A stretch of 46,773 nt of DNA from IMG/VR virus record IMGVR_UViG_3300009130_000050, positions 1 through 46,773 of that record, one strand, 5' to 3'. A program made the position numbers and the translations under genes. Below, in pieces: positions 17,093 through 25,929 of the stretch. Each line of letters begins with the position of its first letter. The first letter of the stretch is position 1. Source of the stretch: a virus. Under the pieces are notes generated by a model. It did no database searches. It saw nothing but the letters and a program-made list of their open reading frames with translations, and was not told where the DNA came from.

Positions 17093-18234
17093 AGTATACT
17101 TCTGCGGAAGAGGGAGACCTGGACGAAGAGGCGCTCATACTGGCGCAGATGTTGTCGGTCAGGCATGGTAACGTGAGAGTGGCGAGAGAAGCCAGCGGAG
17201 TACACTTCTACATAGCTTCGCCGGTTTGTCTGCAACAGTACGGTGACGACGAGTTGTGGAAGATGCACTTGGCTATAAACGTCGACAAGTATTTGCGTGA
17301 TCGCGAAGCCAACGACGTATGCGCATTGTGCATGAAGACGGACAGGCCTTATTCCATGTCTGACTTATTGTCTATGAAGAACCTTGAAAAGAGGGGATTC
17401 AAAGACGTGTCTCACATGATCACGATAAAGTCCGACGAGCAATATCTGGAAGAAGACGGTTTTGGCAACATGGTGCCCAAGTCTCCTGGAAAGATAATAC
17501 CCATCACCCAGCTTACGAGTACTCATCCCGTCATCCAATACGTGAAATCGAGAAACTTCGATCCTCAGCAGCTTGAGAGGCAATTTGCCGCTGCTTATTG
17601 TTATGAGGAGAGGGAGGATATATTCTACAGGAGGTTGGGAGGCGGGTTCAAAGCCACCCCCCAGGGACGCCTTATATTCTACGCCTACATAAACGGAGTC
17701 CGGAAAGGATGGCAGGCCAGGATACTCGAGTTCGTGGAAAGAGACGTAAAGTACTATTACCATCCCTACGTTGATCAGTGGATACCCATGGAATCAAAGA
17801 CACCCAGCGGATGGGTCACGATAGATCCTTCCGTGGAGAAGTGGGACCCAGCCAAATACGTTCTGGCCCATGGTGCCAAGAAAAACTCGTTTATAATGGG
17901 TTATGATGCAGCCGTGGATTTCAACAATGACCGCAAGGACAGGGTAATCGGTCTCACCGAGGGCCCTCTCGATGCGGCCAGGCTTGGCCCTCCGTTTTGT
18001 GCCGTAATGGGGAAGTTCCTGCATTACGACCAGGCCAAGTGGTGTAATGGATTCGACCGCGTCGTACTTGCAATGCAGAACGACGAGGCCAGTGAAGGTC
18101 TGGCTCAAAAGACCTCTTCTCTTCTTAGTGTAATGGGAATACCGCTCGAAGTGGTACGACCGCCCGAACAGTACAACGACTTCGGAGACATGCACCCGGA
18201 CGAGGTAACTCCAATACTAGAGAAAATATTATAA
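17071..18234 (+). CDS. Toprim-domain DNA primase-like protein
   Basis: This 387-residue protein has a C-terminal Toprim domain: EGPLDA with Glu297, a following CAVMGK, then LAMQNDEASEGLAQ (residues 334-347) and a final EQYNDFGDM. In most Toprim primases the second motif reads DnDxAG; here the first Asp is replaced by Gln336, so metal binding may differ. The region before it resembles the RNA polymerase part of DnaG-type primases (RLIFYAYINGVRKGWQARIL). It should lay down primers with the DnaB-like helicase. GGGGG sits 5 bases before the ATG. Codons are GC-richer than in neighbouring genes, and A-to-G third positions are common. Confidence 0.75.
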   Translation: MVPTPTIKYTSAEEGDLDEEALILAQMLSVRHGNVRVAREASGVHFYIASPVCLQQYGDDELWKMHLAINVDKYLRDREANDVCALCMKTDRPYSMSDLLSMKNLEKRGFKDVSHMITIKSDEQYLEEDGFGNMVPKSPGKIIPITQLTSTHPVIQYVKSRNFDPQQLERQFAAAYCYEEREDIFYRRLGGGFKATPQGRLIFYAYINGVRKGWQARILEFVERDVKYYYHPYVDQWIPMESKTPSGWVTIDPSVEKWDPAKYVLAHGAKKNSFIMGYDAAVDFNNDRKDRVIGLTEGPLDAARLGPPFCAVMGKFLHYDQAKWCNGFDRVVLAMQNDEASEGLAQKTSSLLSVMGIPLEVVRPPEQYNDFGDMHPDEVTPILEKIL

Positions 18235-18485
18235 TGCTCGTAAAAACAGTGTCAGAACCTCCTATTCTTGAAAAAGAAAAGAAGAGGAAAAGGTTCTTCA
18301 TGCACTACAACAAACAGAAAAAGATGATGACCGTTCATTGGAAAGGTCAGTGTATACCCGTAAAGGACATAACTTGTTATGCCGAAGTAGAAACCAAATG
18401 GAACTCCAGGCAGCCCTACATTGTTTTGCAGGGTTGGGCGCTGGAGGTTCTGGTCGTAAAGGACAGAGCATACGTACTCAAATGA
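18234..18485 (+). CDS. Small basic protein between primase-like and polymerase genes
   Basis: An 83-residue, Lys-rich protein (PPILEKEKKRKRFFMHYNKQKK...). The second half appears to be a small beta-rich fold (YIVLQGWALEVLVVKDRAYVLK). The ATG overlaps the primase stop by one base and the stop overlaps the polymerase start (ATGA), so all three are coupled. No family is recognised; a replisome accessory role is possible from position alone. Confidence 0.6.
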   Translation: MLVKTVSEPPILEKEKKRKRFFMHYNKQKKMMTVHWKGQCIPVKDITCYAEVETKWNSRQPYIVLQGWALEVLVVKDRAYVLK

Positions 18486-21400
18486 AAAAGAAACTATATC
18501 CGGAGGTCTTTGAAGACCTGGAGCCTCCGAAGAAACTCAATAAGAACAGGCGTATCAAAGGTGTGCTGCACCTGGCTGGCGTGGGTTCCGAAAATCCGGA
18601 TATAATGTTTGTAGGACCCGTAGCGCTGGAAGAAGAAATTTCGGACAGATCCTCTCCTGCAAGGCTTTTGAAAGGACCTGCTTCGAATCTGTTTCACCGC
18701 CTTGCTGCAAAAGCTGGATTGGACTCCAAGTCTTACTACTACACGACCGTAGTCAAGTATGCCAAGGAGAACCATAGAGACAGTGCCAGGCCCAAAGCCG
18801 AGGATGTAAGATGGTGTGCTGAAATACTCAAGAACGAGGTGGAAACAAAAAAACCCAAGCTCGTAGTGTGTATGGGAAAGTGTGCTTTTGATTTCTTCGT
18901 AGATTTCAGAACTACTTTCAAAAGCGTGCAAGGAGGATTCTTCAAGAGCGAGGAATACGGAGTGGACGTCTACGTAATGGACATAATAACTACTCCGTAC
19001 TACAAGCCCGAGTTCATAAACAGATTCCTAGTCGATCTGCATGCCGTAAAATCCTATATGGACGACATAAAAGGCATATCCGTACCCAAGGTTGCTTGTT
19101 CGTATCAAACCATAGACAAAGTTTCGGATCTCGTGTCCTGGATGTCAGGCATACTTTCCAGCGACGTCAAGATATTGAGCGTTGACTGTGAGTGGGGAGG
19201 TCTGACTCATATAGACGGTGAGCTTAGAGCCATACAGATATGCTGGAAGCCCGGTGAGGTCGTTTATCTTAGGTTTAGAGGCAAAGGAGGTGTCTGGGCA
19301 TTCGACGAGCCTATGAAGGACGTATACGGCCTTGTGGGAAACTTCTTGAACAATCCCAGGTTTAAGTTCGTAGGTCACAATATATCTGCAGATTTGGTAT
19401 GGATGCAGAAGCACCTTGGAGTAGATACTTACAGGAGGTCGTACTTCGACACCATGCATGCCGAGTTCCTTATGGACGAATACGCGGATCTCAAGCTTGA
19501 GAGGTTGGCTATGAAGTACACGGATTTGGGTCGTTATGACATAGATCTGCTGATCGCTAAGAAAAGTCTCAAGATAGGAAAGGACGAAGGTTACGAAAGG
19601 ATTCCTGACGAAGTACTCATACCTTACGCCTGCAAAGACGTGGACGTAGTCATGAGGGCTTATCCAATACTTATGCAAAAGCTTTTCGAAGCTGGTTTGG
19701 ACGGTTATTATTTCGACATAGCCCTGCCCTACGTTTCGGACGGATTTTCCGTCATGTCCGATACGGGACTTCCAGTCAACAGGGACTACCTTGACGCCAT
19801 GCGTGAAGTCTTCACTGATAACGAGAAACTTCTTTTGATGGATCTGCGTATAAGAGCCAAGCAAGAAGCTACGATGATACTGGGAGCCAGGCTGGCGGAA
19901 CTGGATCCTGAAGCAGGGTCTGTTTGCTTTCTTAAACTCGTGGAAGAAGATAACAAGCGTCTGGAGCTTGAAGATTCTTATGCCGAAGTGAGTCCTATGC
20001 ATGTGGACAACGCACCATGGGACATAGATTCTACTGTAGAGGAAGTTCTTAAACGGTACTCCGACGCCAGGGAGTGGAAAGTCATGTCCAGGAGCGAGTT
20101 TAGTGAATTCAGAGAATCAGTGGATAACTCCAGGAAAAAATGTCTAGGGCTTTTCAAGTCTTTCGTAGGTATGGAAAAGTTTTCCGAACTCCTTCCTGTT
20201 TTCGACCATTGGTGGGATGCCAACCAGCTAAACATCAGAAGCGACCAGCACAAACGCAGGTGGTTGTTCGACGTTAAGAAGTTCGTACCAGTAAAGACTA
20301 CCCGAAAGGATGGTATCCAGCTGCCGTGGGAAAAAGTATTGGAGTTTCCCGAAGATAAGCAGAAAGAGTTTTCTGCAGCTACGGACAAACAGACCATAAC
20401 CATATTGGCGGAGCAGTGTCCTCTTGTTACCAGAGTTCTGGAATTGAATTCCGTAGGCAACATAGTTAAAGCGTTTCTAAAAGGTCCTGATAAAGACGGT
20501 AACGAGCAAGGTTTGCACAAATGGGTACAGAGCAACGGCAGGTTGCATTGTAACTTCGCCTGCACTGAGACAGGTCGCCCCAGGACTTGGAACCCTAATG
20601 TACTCAACTATCCAAAAGCAATAACGAGGCCAATAGAAGCTGCATTCAAAAGACTTGGTCAGGATAAGCCGTTTAGTCTTCGTTCTTGTGTTCAAGCTCC
20701 CGAAGGCTGGTGCTTGGTAGATGCCGACTTGGAAACTGCCGAGGTTCTGGGACTTGCTTATATATCAGGCGATTCGGAAATGATACAGGTGTGCTCTTCT
20801 CTGGACGAGAAATTCGTACAGATTTTCCCAGACAAAGTTGAAGAGGAGGGTATACCTTGGCTTAACTTCAAAGGTATTGACTGTGCCCGAGTTGAGAATG
20901 TGGAAGGCAAGGATCATTTGATTCGACTGGACTCTTCGGGAAATTTTGTCAGACCTTTGAGAGATATGCATTGGGAAATGGCTGAGACTATGACTGGAAA
21001 GGATAGAGAAGAATTGGATTCGGACATAGACAGAGTTTCTGGAAAAATAGGTATGTTTTCCATACCTTACGGAGCTTCTGCTAATCTGCTTGAACGTACT
21101 ATAGAAGGCATAACTGGAACCAAACCTGAGGAAGGTACCGGGGACAGGCTTATAAACGCTTATAGTAAAAAGTTCCCAATAGCTGCTGCTTTCTTGGATT
21201 CTCAAGAGGACCGTGTCGAAGACCCTGGATACTACAGATCCATATCGGGTAGAGTCAGGCATTTCCACGTACACCGCATAGGAGACATAGACGGTTTGTC
21301 CAAGTACGCCAGGAATTCCATAATAGCTCCTCTTACCAGGGAAGCCAGGAACTATCCTATGCAGGAGATTGTTGCAGCTACCATGGCTAGGGCTATTAAC

Positions 21401-21658
21401 ATAATGACCGAAAAGATACGTGAAGAAAAACTTCTTGCCAGGCCCATGATATTACTTCATGACGCTATGACAGTGTTATGCCCTATGGAAGAGAGATGGA
21501 GAGTAAAGGATCTTATGCAGGAATGCATGAGTACTGAAAACAAATGGACCGTGAATAATAATACTTTCGGATTTGCCATAGACTCTGAATTTACTTTTAG
21601 ATGGGGAATGAAGCCCAGCGATGAAGAAAAGAAGATTCTCTACTCGAAGGATACTTGA
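18482..21658 (+). CDS. Family A DNA polymerase with N-terminal uracil-glycosylase-like domain
   Basis: This is the replicative polymerase, 1058 residues from the ATG at 18482 (upstream in-frame extension to 18338 rejected, since it lies wholly in the previous gene). Residues about 40-185 resemble family 4 uracil-DNA glycosylases (DIMFVGP, YYYTTVVKYA, KPKLVVCMGKCAFDFF), but the usual GExPG and H-P-S sites are altered (VGPVALEEE; TPYYKPEF, with Lys for the His), so it is probably not an active glycosylase. A DnaQ-like exonuclease follows (D235/E237 in VDCEWGG; GHNISADLVW; CKDVDVV). The polymerase has motif A DADLETAEV (747-755), motif B K855...PYGAS and motif C HDAMTV (993-998); the Glu normally in HDE is Ala. 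A promoter-like element follows its stop. Confidence 0.92.
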   Translation: MKKKLYPEVFEDLEPPKKLNKNRRIKGVLHLAGVGSENPDIMFVGPVALEEEISDRSSPARLLKGPASNLFHRLAAKAGLDSKSYYYTTVVKYAKENHRDSARPKAEDVRWCAEILKNEVETKKPKLVVCMGKCAFDFFVDFRTTFKSVQGGFFKSEEYGVDVYVMDIITTPYYKPEFINRFLVDLHAVKSYMDDIKGISVPKVACSYQTIDKVSDLVSWMSGILSSDVKILSVDCEWGGLTHIDGELRAIQICWKPGEVVYLRFRGKGGVWAFDEPMKDVYGLVGNFLNNPRFKFVGHNISADLVWMQKHLGVDTYRRSYFDTMHAEFLMDEYADLKLERLAMKYTDLGRYDIDLLIAKKSLKIGKDEGYERIPDEVLIPYACKDVDVVMRAYPILMQKLFEAGLDGYYFDIALPYVSDGFSVMSDTGLPVNRDYLDAMREVFTDNEKLLLMDLRIRAKQEATMILGARLAELDPEAGSVCFLKLVEEDNKRLELEDSYAEVSPMHVDNAPWDIDSTVEEVLKRYSDAREWKVMSRSEFSEFRESVDNSRKKCLGLFKSFVGMEKFSELLPVFDHWWDANQLNIRSDQHKRRWLFDVKKFVPVKTTRKDGIQLPWEKVLEFPEDKQKEFSAATDKQTITILAEQCPLVTRVLELNSVGNIVKAFLKGPDKDGNEQGLHKWVQSNGRLHCNFACTETGRPRTWNPNVLNYPKAITRPIEAAFKRLGQDKPFSLRSCVQAPEGWCLVDADLETAEVLGLAYISGDSEMIQVCSSLDEKFVQIFPDKVEEEGIPWLNFKGIDCARVENVEGKDHLIRLDSSGNFVRPLRDMHWEMAETMTGKDREELDSDIDRVSGKIGMFSIPYGASANLLERTIEGITGTKPEEGTGDRLINAYSKKFPIAAAFLDSQEDRVEDPGYYRSISGRVRHFHVHRIGDIDGLSKYARNSIIAPLTREARNYPMQEIVAATMARAINIMTEKIREEKLLARPMILLHDAMTVLCPMEERWRVKDLMQECMSTENKWTVNNNTFGFAIDSEFTFRWGMKPSDEEKKILYSKDT

Positions 21659-21668
21659 TCCTGTTTTG

Positions 21669-21715
21669 TGTTATATATATTTGACGACTCTTCTAGCTAG
21701 GAGTCGGTCGTCATC
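21669..21715 (+). promoter_or_regulatory. Phage promoter-like element (copy 2) plus hairpin, upstream of the SSB-like gene
   Basis: TGTTATATATATTTGA at 21669-21684 begins 11 bases after the polymerase stop. A hairpin follows with CGACTC and GAGTCG arms and additional imperfect pairing through GGTCGTC (about 21683-21712). It has no normally spaced -35 box. It lies about 180 bases upstream of the SSB-like gene, leaving a long 5' leader. Confidence 0.6.
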
Positions 21716-21800
21716 ACTAGTTTACCTGTCAGAAGAACAGGGGTTTAAATTATTATAAAATAAATATTGCAATGATTGATATTGTTAAATACTATTACAA

Positions 21801-21820
21801 TCGATTTCGAATGAAATCGA
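21801..21820. promoter_or_regulatory. Perfect inverted repeat in the leader of the SSB-like gene
   Basis: TCGATTTC-GAAT-GAAATCGA is a perfect 8-bp inverted repeat with a 4-nt centre, lying in an AT-rich leader 47 bases before the ATG at 21867. It could be an operator or an mRNA hairpin through which the ssDNA-binding protein regulates its own translation, as T4 gp32 does at its mRNA. No binding evidence is available from sequence. Confidence 0.4.
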
Positions 21821-21866
21821 CAGAAACTCAGAAACAACAAAAACATTAAAGAAAGGAATACAGAAA

Positions 21867-23168
21867 ATGAGTATGTTAATAGGTGGCTCTCAAGCCGAAA
21901 CCTCACGTGGATTCACCCATGGATTTTTTCATGACGGTACCGTATCCACTCAATTCACGCCCAAGAAGGAATACTATCTGCGTATACTTCCGGCGTTTGA
22001 CCAAAGCAAGGTAGGCACTCCCGAGTACAAGGAGTCCTGGGTACCTTACAGGGACAGGGAACTCCCCGAAGACATCGCCACTAAGACTCCTGGATTCACG
22101 TCCTGGTACTTCGTGGTACAGGGGTATACGTTCTTTGGCAGGGGCACGCATTCTTTGCTTTCGCCTTTGTCTTATCCGACTAAAGGAAGTCGCTCCGGTA
22201 TAGATCCTATATTCGATATCAGGAATTACTGCCGTAAGAGTGAAGATCCAAATCTTGTAGCTCTTGTAGACGACAAGGCTTCAAAAGGATCTCCGCCCGT
22301 TCCCAATGCACGTTACTACGTGTTGGTGAACACTCTGATGATGACGGACATGACTTCCCGGAATACCGAAAATCAAATTGGTATATTTACCAACGCAGCC
22401 TGGAATGATTTCAAAGGCAAGTTGGCATTGCGTGCGGGTCGTGGTGATGAGGTAATATCTGCAGATTGGGAGGATTTCCTTTACGGGGACATCACTCATC
22501 CTGAACAGGCTCTAGCCGTTCGTGTTAAGGAGGCTACTATGGAGTCCAATCCCAACATCAAGTTCGCCGGCATGTTCTTGTCGAATGTTGATGGTAGGTT
22601 GGACGGTCACCAAAAGTGGTCTATAACTGACACTGAAGACTCCGGTAAGTCGGTACTTCAGTCTCGTTATGAGATCGGCGACATGGATAACGTGACCAAG
22701 ATCTGGACTTACGACGAAATGTTGGATCTTGTCGTACAGGATGGTGTCGTACCTTACGATGTAATCGAGAGAGCTTGTGCTCCGTATGCTCCTAACGGCA
22801 TACCTTCGCAGAGTAGCTCTAGCAAATCTGCTGATTACTCTATTCCCAGTAACGATGTATCTCCCAGCAACAGCTTAAGTCCAGCTCCTGCCGCGGCTGC
22901 TCCAGCTCCTGCTGCGACTGCTCCAGCTCCTGCTGCGACTGCTCCAGCTCCATCTGAGCCTGCTCCTTCATCTGAAGAGACTGCAACTCCGGTAGCAGAG
23001 GCTGTTAAAGTAGAGCCCGCTGCTTCGACTGAAGCAGGCAGTGAAGCTGAAAAAGCTCGGTACGAAGAACTCGCTACCAAGTTCAGGGAATCTCCGTCGA
23101 ACCTGGATCCAAGTGAACTTCCAGAGTTTTTCAACCTTTGTTCCAAACTTGGAGTAAGCCCTACCTGA
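21867..23168 (+). CDS. Probable single-stranded DNA-binding protein (gp32-like role)
   Basis: This 433-residue protein has a compact beta-rich N-terminal region (residues 1-300: YYLRILPAF, SWYFVVQGYTFFGRG, RYYVLVNTLMM), a flexible linker of APAPAAT repeats (about 335-360) and an acidic C-terminal segment. This order, OB-like core, Pro/Ala linker, acidic tail, together with its own promoter and placement between DNA polymerase and RecA-like genes, fits a T4 gp32-type SSB. I cannot see a diagnostic OB motif, so the assignment is from architecture and context. AAAGGAA precedes the ATG. The gene is terminated by a strong hairpin at 23193 and uses more GC-ending codons than most neighbours, consistent with high expression. 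Confidence 0.65.
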   Translation: MSMLIGGSQAETSRGFTHGFFHDGTVSTQFTPKKEYYLRILPAFDQSKVGTPEYKESWVPYRDRELPEDIATKTPGFTSWYFVVQGYTFFGRGTHSLLSPLSYPTKGSRSGIDPIFDIRNYCRKSEDPNLVALVDDKASKGSPPVPNARYYVLVNTLMMTDMTSRNTENQIGIFTNAAWNDFKGKLALRAGRGDEVISADWEDFLYGDITHPEQALAVRVKEATMESNPNIKFAGMFLSNVDGRLDGHQKWSITDTEDSGKSVLQSRYEIGDMDNVTKIWTYDEMLDLVVQDGVVPYDVIERACAPYAPNGIPSQSSSSKSADYSIPSNDVSPSNSLSPAPAAAAPAPAATAPAPAATAPAPSEPAPSSEETATPVAEAVKVEPAASTEAGSEAEKARYEELATKFRESPSNLDPSELPEFFNLCSKLGVSPT

Positions 23169-23192
23169 AGTTAGGGGTATTGTGTGTGTTGT

Positions 23193-23229
23193 ACCCGGCT
23201 AGGATTAAAAACCCTAGCCGGGTATTTTT
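23193..23229 (+). terminator. Intrinsic terminator after the SSB-like gene
   Basis: ACCCGGCTAGG (23193-23203) pairs with CCTAGCCGGGT (about 23213-23223) around an A-rich loop, followed by ATTTTT. It isolates the SSB-like gene as its own transcription unit between promoter-like element 2 and the recombinase gene. Confidence 0.85.
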
Positions 23230-23255
23230 GACGAATATATAACTATAGAATTAAT

Positions 23256-24497
23256 ATGCCTAGAAAAAAGAAAACCGAAGAAAGCACTGCTTTTGATTTA
23301 TTAAATACCAGTGACTTTTCTTCCCAAGTTAAAGACACTATGATGACAATGGCTTCTAAAAGGAAAGCTGTTACCAATGTTTCCTCTATGCACGATGTGG
23401 CTAAAGAACTTTTAGTTTGGGATAACATATACGTCCAATCTGCCATAGGCATGAAAGGGTTCCCATACGGCACTTTAATAGAGCTTATAGGACAGGATGG
23501 TGTTGGAAAGACTTCTTTCCTGTTTACCGTAGCGGGCGAGGCTATGAGAGCCGGGTCTCCGTTTTTCTATGTCGAGACTGAGAACAAGCCTATGGACGAG
23601 GCTAGAGTTAAGCGATGCTTAAGCACGGACCCTAATATGGCGGACAAGATGTTCGACAAGATAACTGTACAGACATGCGACGACATACCTTCGATGATAT
23701 CAGGTATAGAGGACTATGTGGATGTGTGCAGGGACAAAGTTGGAGTGCCTCCGCATATACCTATAGTGTGTGCCGTAGACTCTTTCTCTAAGCTTATGGC
23801 GCCCAATGAGGCCGTAGGCAGATCCTTCTATTCAGACTCGGGTAAGAAGAATGAAGTTGGCGAGGCCAAGGTAAATTTCGGTCACTCAAAGTATGCGCAT
23901 CAATGGTGTCGTATGCTGCCTTCGTGGCTTAAGCAAAAAAATGTAATACTGTTTATAGTCAGTCACCAGAATCAGTCTGTATCGACGGGATTTGGTGGAG
24001 GTTCTTTTATGAGTGCGGAAGTCGCAGCTAGCTACAATCGCACTAAGATTGGGGGCAACGCCTTTAATCAGAATGCAGCGCTTCAACTTATCATAACTAG
24101 AAAAGGTTTGGCAAAGTTAGGTACTGAAAAAGTAGGTACTCTTATCAAAGCCACTGTAGCTAAGAATAGTTACGGCCCTGAGGGTAACATTTTCGAGTTT
24201 GAGATAGTGAGCAAACCTTACCTGGACACCGACACTTACTCGCAGCCATCCATGTACTTCGGTAACACGCTGGCATCTTGGGTATCTCAGAACGGTTATT
24301 TTGGAACTGTAGAAACTAGGAAACGTTATACTTGCGAAGAGATAGGAGCTGTTTCGGAAAAGGCTGACGCTTTCTGCACTTTGTTTAATGACAGTGATCT
24401 TCCTGACAAGCTGGGTACCCAGCTAAAGATAATAGGATACAGCGTTCCCGATACCGCCTCGGAAGAACTTGATAAAATAGATACCGATGCCGAGTAA
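23256..24497 (+). CDS. RecA/UvsX-like recombinase
   Basis: This 413-residue RecA-fold ATPase has Walker A GQDGVGKT (residues 79-86), FYVETENKPMDE (about 105-116; the catalytic-Glu region), Walker B IPIVCAVDSF (about 165-174), and FIVSHQNQS (about 228-236) followed by a SFMSAEVAASY loop-2-like segment. It would form filaments on ssDNA, coated by the upstream SSB-like protein, to start recombination and recombination-dependent replication. The leader after the terminator is only 26 bases, AT-rich, and has no clear Shine-Dalgarno. It overlaps the next gene by 11 bases. Confidence 0.85.
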   Translation: MPRKKKTEESTAFDLLNTSDFSSQVKDTMMTMASKRKAVTNVSSMHDVAKELLVWDNIYVQSAIGMKGFPYGTLIELIGQDGVGKTSFLFTVAGEAMRAGSPFFYVETENKPMDEARVKRCLSTDPNMADKMFDKITVQTCDDIPSMISGIEDYVDVCRDKVGVPPHIPIVCAVDSFSKLMAPNEAVGRSFYSDSGKKNEVGEAKVNFGHSKYAHQWCRMLPSWLKQKNVILFIVSHQNQSVSTGFGGGSFMSAEVAASYNRTKIGGNAFNQNAALQLIITRKGLAKLGTEKVGTLIKATVAKNSYGPEGNIFEFEIVSKPYLDTDTYSQPSMYFGNTLASWVSQNGYFGTVETRKRYTCEEIGAVSEKADAFCTLFNDSDLPDKLGTQLKIIGYSVPDTASEELDKIDTDAE

Positions 24498-24915
24498 GCT
24501 AAGCGACCATCAGCTATGCTCGATGTTCAAGTCAATAAGTGGTAATAAAGATTTCTCCGGATGCAGGAATGAAGACGAGATCTTGGAAGTCTTATACAAC
24601 TGTGATAATTTCAAAGCTTCGTTTTTTCATTCTGACACCTATGTAATAAGGGATAGGTACCCCATATATGTCGAGTTTAGCAGGGCAAATAAATCCGCCC
24701 TTGTCGATACTATGAAGGAGTCTATGGATTACACAGCTTTGGTTTCGGATTCAATACGACCGGGAAAAGATGGTTTGTTTTTCTTGCTGGCAACTTCAGA
24801 CGAGTCTTCCGTACACGACTGGATGTGCTCTCTTTCAAAGAAAGATATGCATTGTTGCGAGTTTGAGAACACTTACTACGTAGCTTCCCCGGTTATGTCG
24901 TTCTTTATTATATAA
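24487..24915 (+). CDS. Protein of unknown function in the recombination operon
   Basis: A 142-residue mixed alpha/beta protein, rich in Ser and Cys (MDYTALVSDSIR, FFLLATSDESSVHDWMCSLSKKDMHCCEF). The start lies 11 bases inside the recombinase gene. No family, membrane segment or zinc-binding arrangement is recognised. It is the first of three unknown genes between RecA-like and RecQ-like genes. Confidence 0.6.
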   Translation: MPSKLSDHQLCSMFKSISGNKDFSGCRNEDEILEVLYNCDNFKASFFHSDTYVIRDRYPIYVEFSRANKSALVDTMKESMDYTALVSDSIRPGKDGLFFLLATSDESSVHDWMCSLSKKDMHCCEFENTYYVASPVMSFFII

Positions 24916-24923
24916 CTAAATCC

Positions 24924-25397
24924 GTGCGTACTATTAACACTGTTGTAGAAAGTGGTTCCGCTTTCTATTTCCCTATAAGGCCTGATGTAGATGAGGCTGT
25001 AAGAGTTTACCATGTGGATAGGTCCTACTATGGAAACCCACTAGGTCCACTGCCTCTTGTAGAGCTTACAGATAATCTACCCATTTCACTCCTTCAAGTA
25101 CCTGGCCTGGTATGGGGGAGTAATCCTTCCATGTCTTCACGAGCAAAGACTAATTCTCCTTGCTTGGGTGACATGGTAGTGTGTGTAAAAAAAACAGGTG
25201 CTGTTACTTTAGGTTTCTTCACTTCTAGATATTATTGTGATGACTTTCTAGATAAATTTCCTTTCGTAGCCTGGCCTGAGTCTAAAAATACAAAGTTAAG
25301 TAAAAAGAATGGGTTCTTGTATTTTCCAGGCAGTTTCCTGGATCAAGGACTCTTGTACCAAGTTAAGGAGATTATGAAAAGAAATGGCAATACCTGA
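24924..25397 (+). CDS. Protein of unknown function in the recombination operon
   Basis: A 157-residue protein with a GTG start at 24924, since no in-frame ATG lies near the start of the open frame and the gap to the previous gene is only 8 bases. The sequence is beta-rich (GSAFYFPIRPDVDEAVRVYH, LGDMVVCVKKTGAVTLGFF), suggesting a small barrel-like or SH3-like domain, but no family is recognised. It overlaps the next gene by 14 bases. Confidence 0.55.
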   Translation: MRTINTVVESGSAFYFPIRPDVDEAVRVYHVDRSYYGNPLGPLPLVELTDNLPISLLQVPGLVWGSNPSMSSRAKTNSPCLGDMVVCVKKTGAVTLGFFTSRYYCDDFLDKFPFVAWPESKNTKLSKKNGFLYFPGSFLDQGLLYQVKEIMKRNGNT

Positions 25398-25929
25398 CCC
25401 CTACGTTAATGAAAGCTTTATAGTGGCTCATGTAGCCCATATGGCTATAGACCCTGGACAGCCGTCTGACGTACCGCCTTATGGCGAGGAGACCGAATCC
25501 TCCTTGTTTCCTGGAAGTGCTTACCTGGCTTACAAGTGTTACGAAGGTTTACATTCTTCGACCCCGACCAGCTCGTTTGAAGTACAAGTTGCTCACCAAG
25601 ATTCGGATGTGGATAATTTCATAGAGTCTTTGAACGACGAGTACTTGAGCACTGGAGGAATAATTGTGGGATGTCATCTTAAAAATGTTCTTTTCCGCAC
25701 AGCATGGTGGTATCATTTGAGAAAGCGACTTCCGCTGCCTGAGTTTGCAAGATTGTCTCAAAACATAGATATAGCAGACAAGTTCAATGGACCCGCCATA
25801 CTTACTGCGGAAGAGCGTTATTCTTTCCGCACGGACACGGCTTGCGAGTTACTAGGCTGCTCTGTCGAAGGAGACGCCCTGGACCAGCTTTGGTTCTTAT
25901 GTAAAAAACTTATGGAGTATAAAGCATGA
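25384..25929 (+). CDS. Protein of unknown function, possibly a degenerate exonuclease fold
   Basis: A 181-residue protein. The order AHMAIDPGQPS, IIVGCHLKNVLFRTAWW, then ELLGCSVEGDALDQLWFL loosely recalls the three motifs of DnaQ-type 3'-5' exonucleases (D-x-E; GHNxxFD; HxALxDA), but most catalytic acids are missing, so it is at best an inactive relative. It overlaps both neighbours by 4-14 bases and lies immediately upstream of the RecQ-like helicase. Alternative: an unrelated alpha/beta protein. Confidence 0.55.
   Translation: MAIPDPYVNESFIVAHVAHMAIDPGQPSDVPPYGEETESSLFPGSAYLAYKCYEGLHSSTPTSSFEVQVAHQDSDVDNFIESLNDEYLSTGGIIVGCHLKNVLFRTAWWYHLRKRLPLPEFARLSQNIDIADKFNGPAILTAEERYSFRTDTACELLGCSVEGDALDQLWFLCKKLMEYKA

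Noticed and set aside
22835-23146. Opposite-strand Ala/Gly-rich open frame
   Set aside because: A shadow of the APAPAAT linker of the SSB-like gene.
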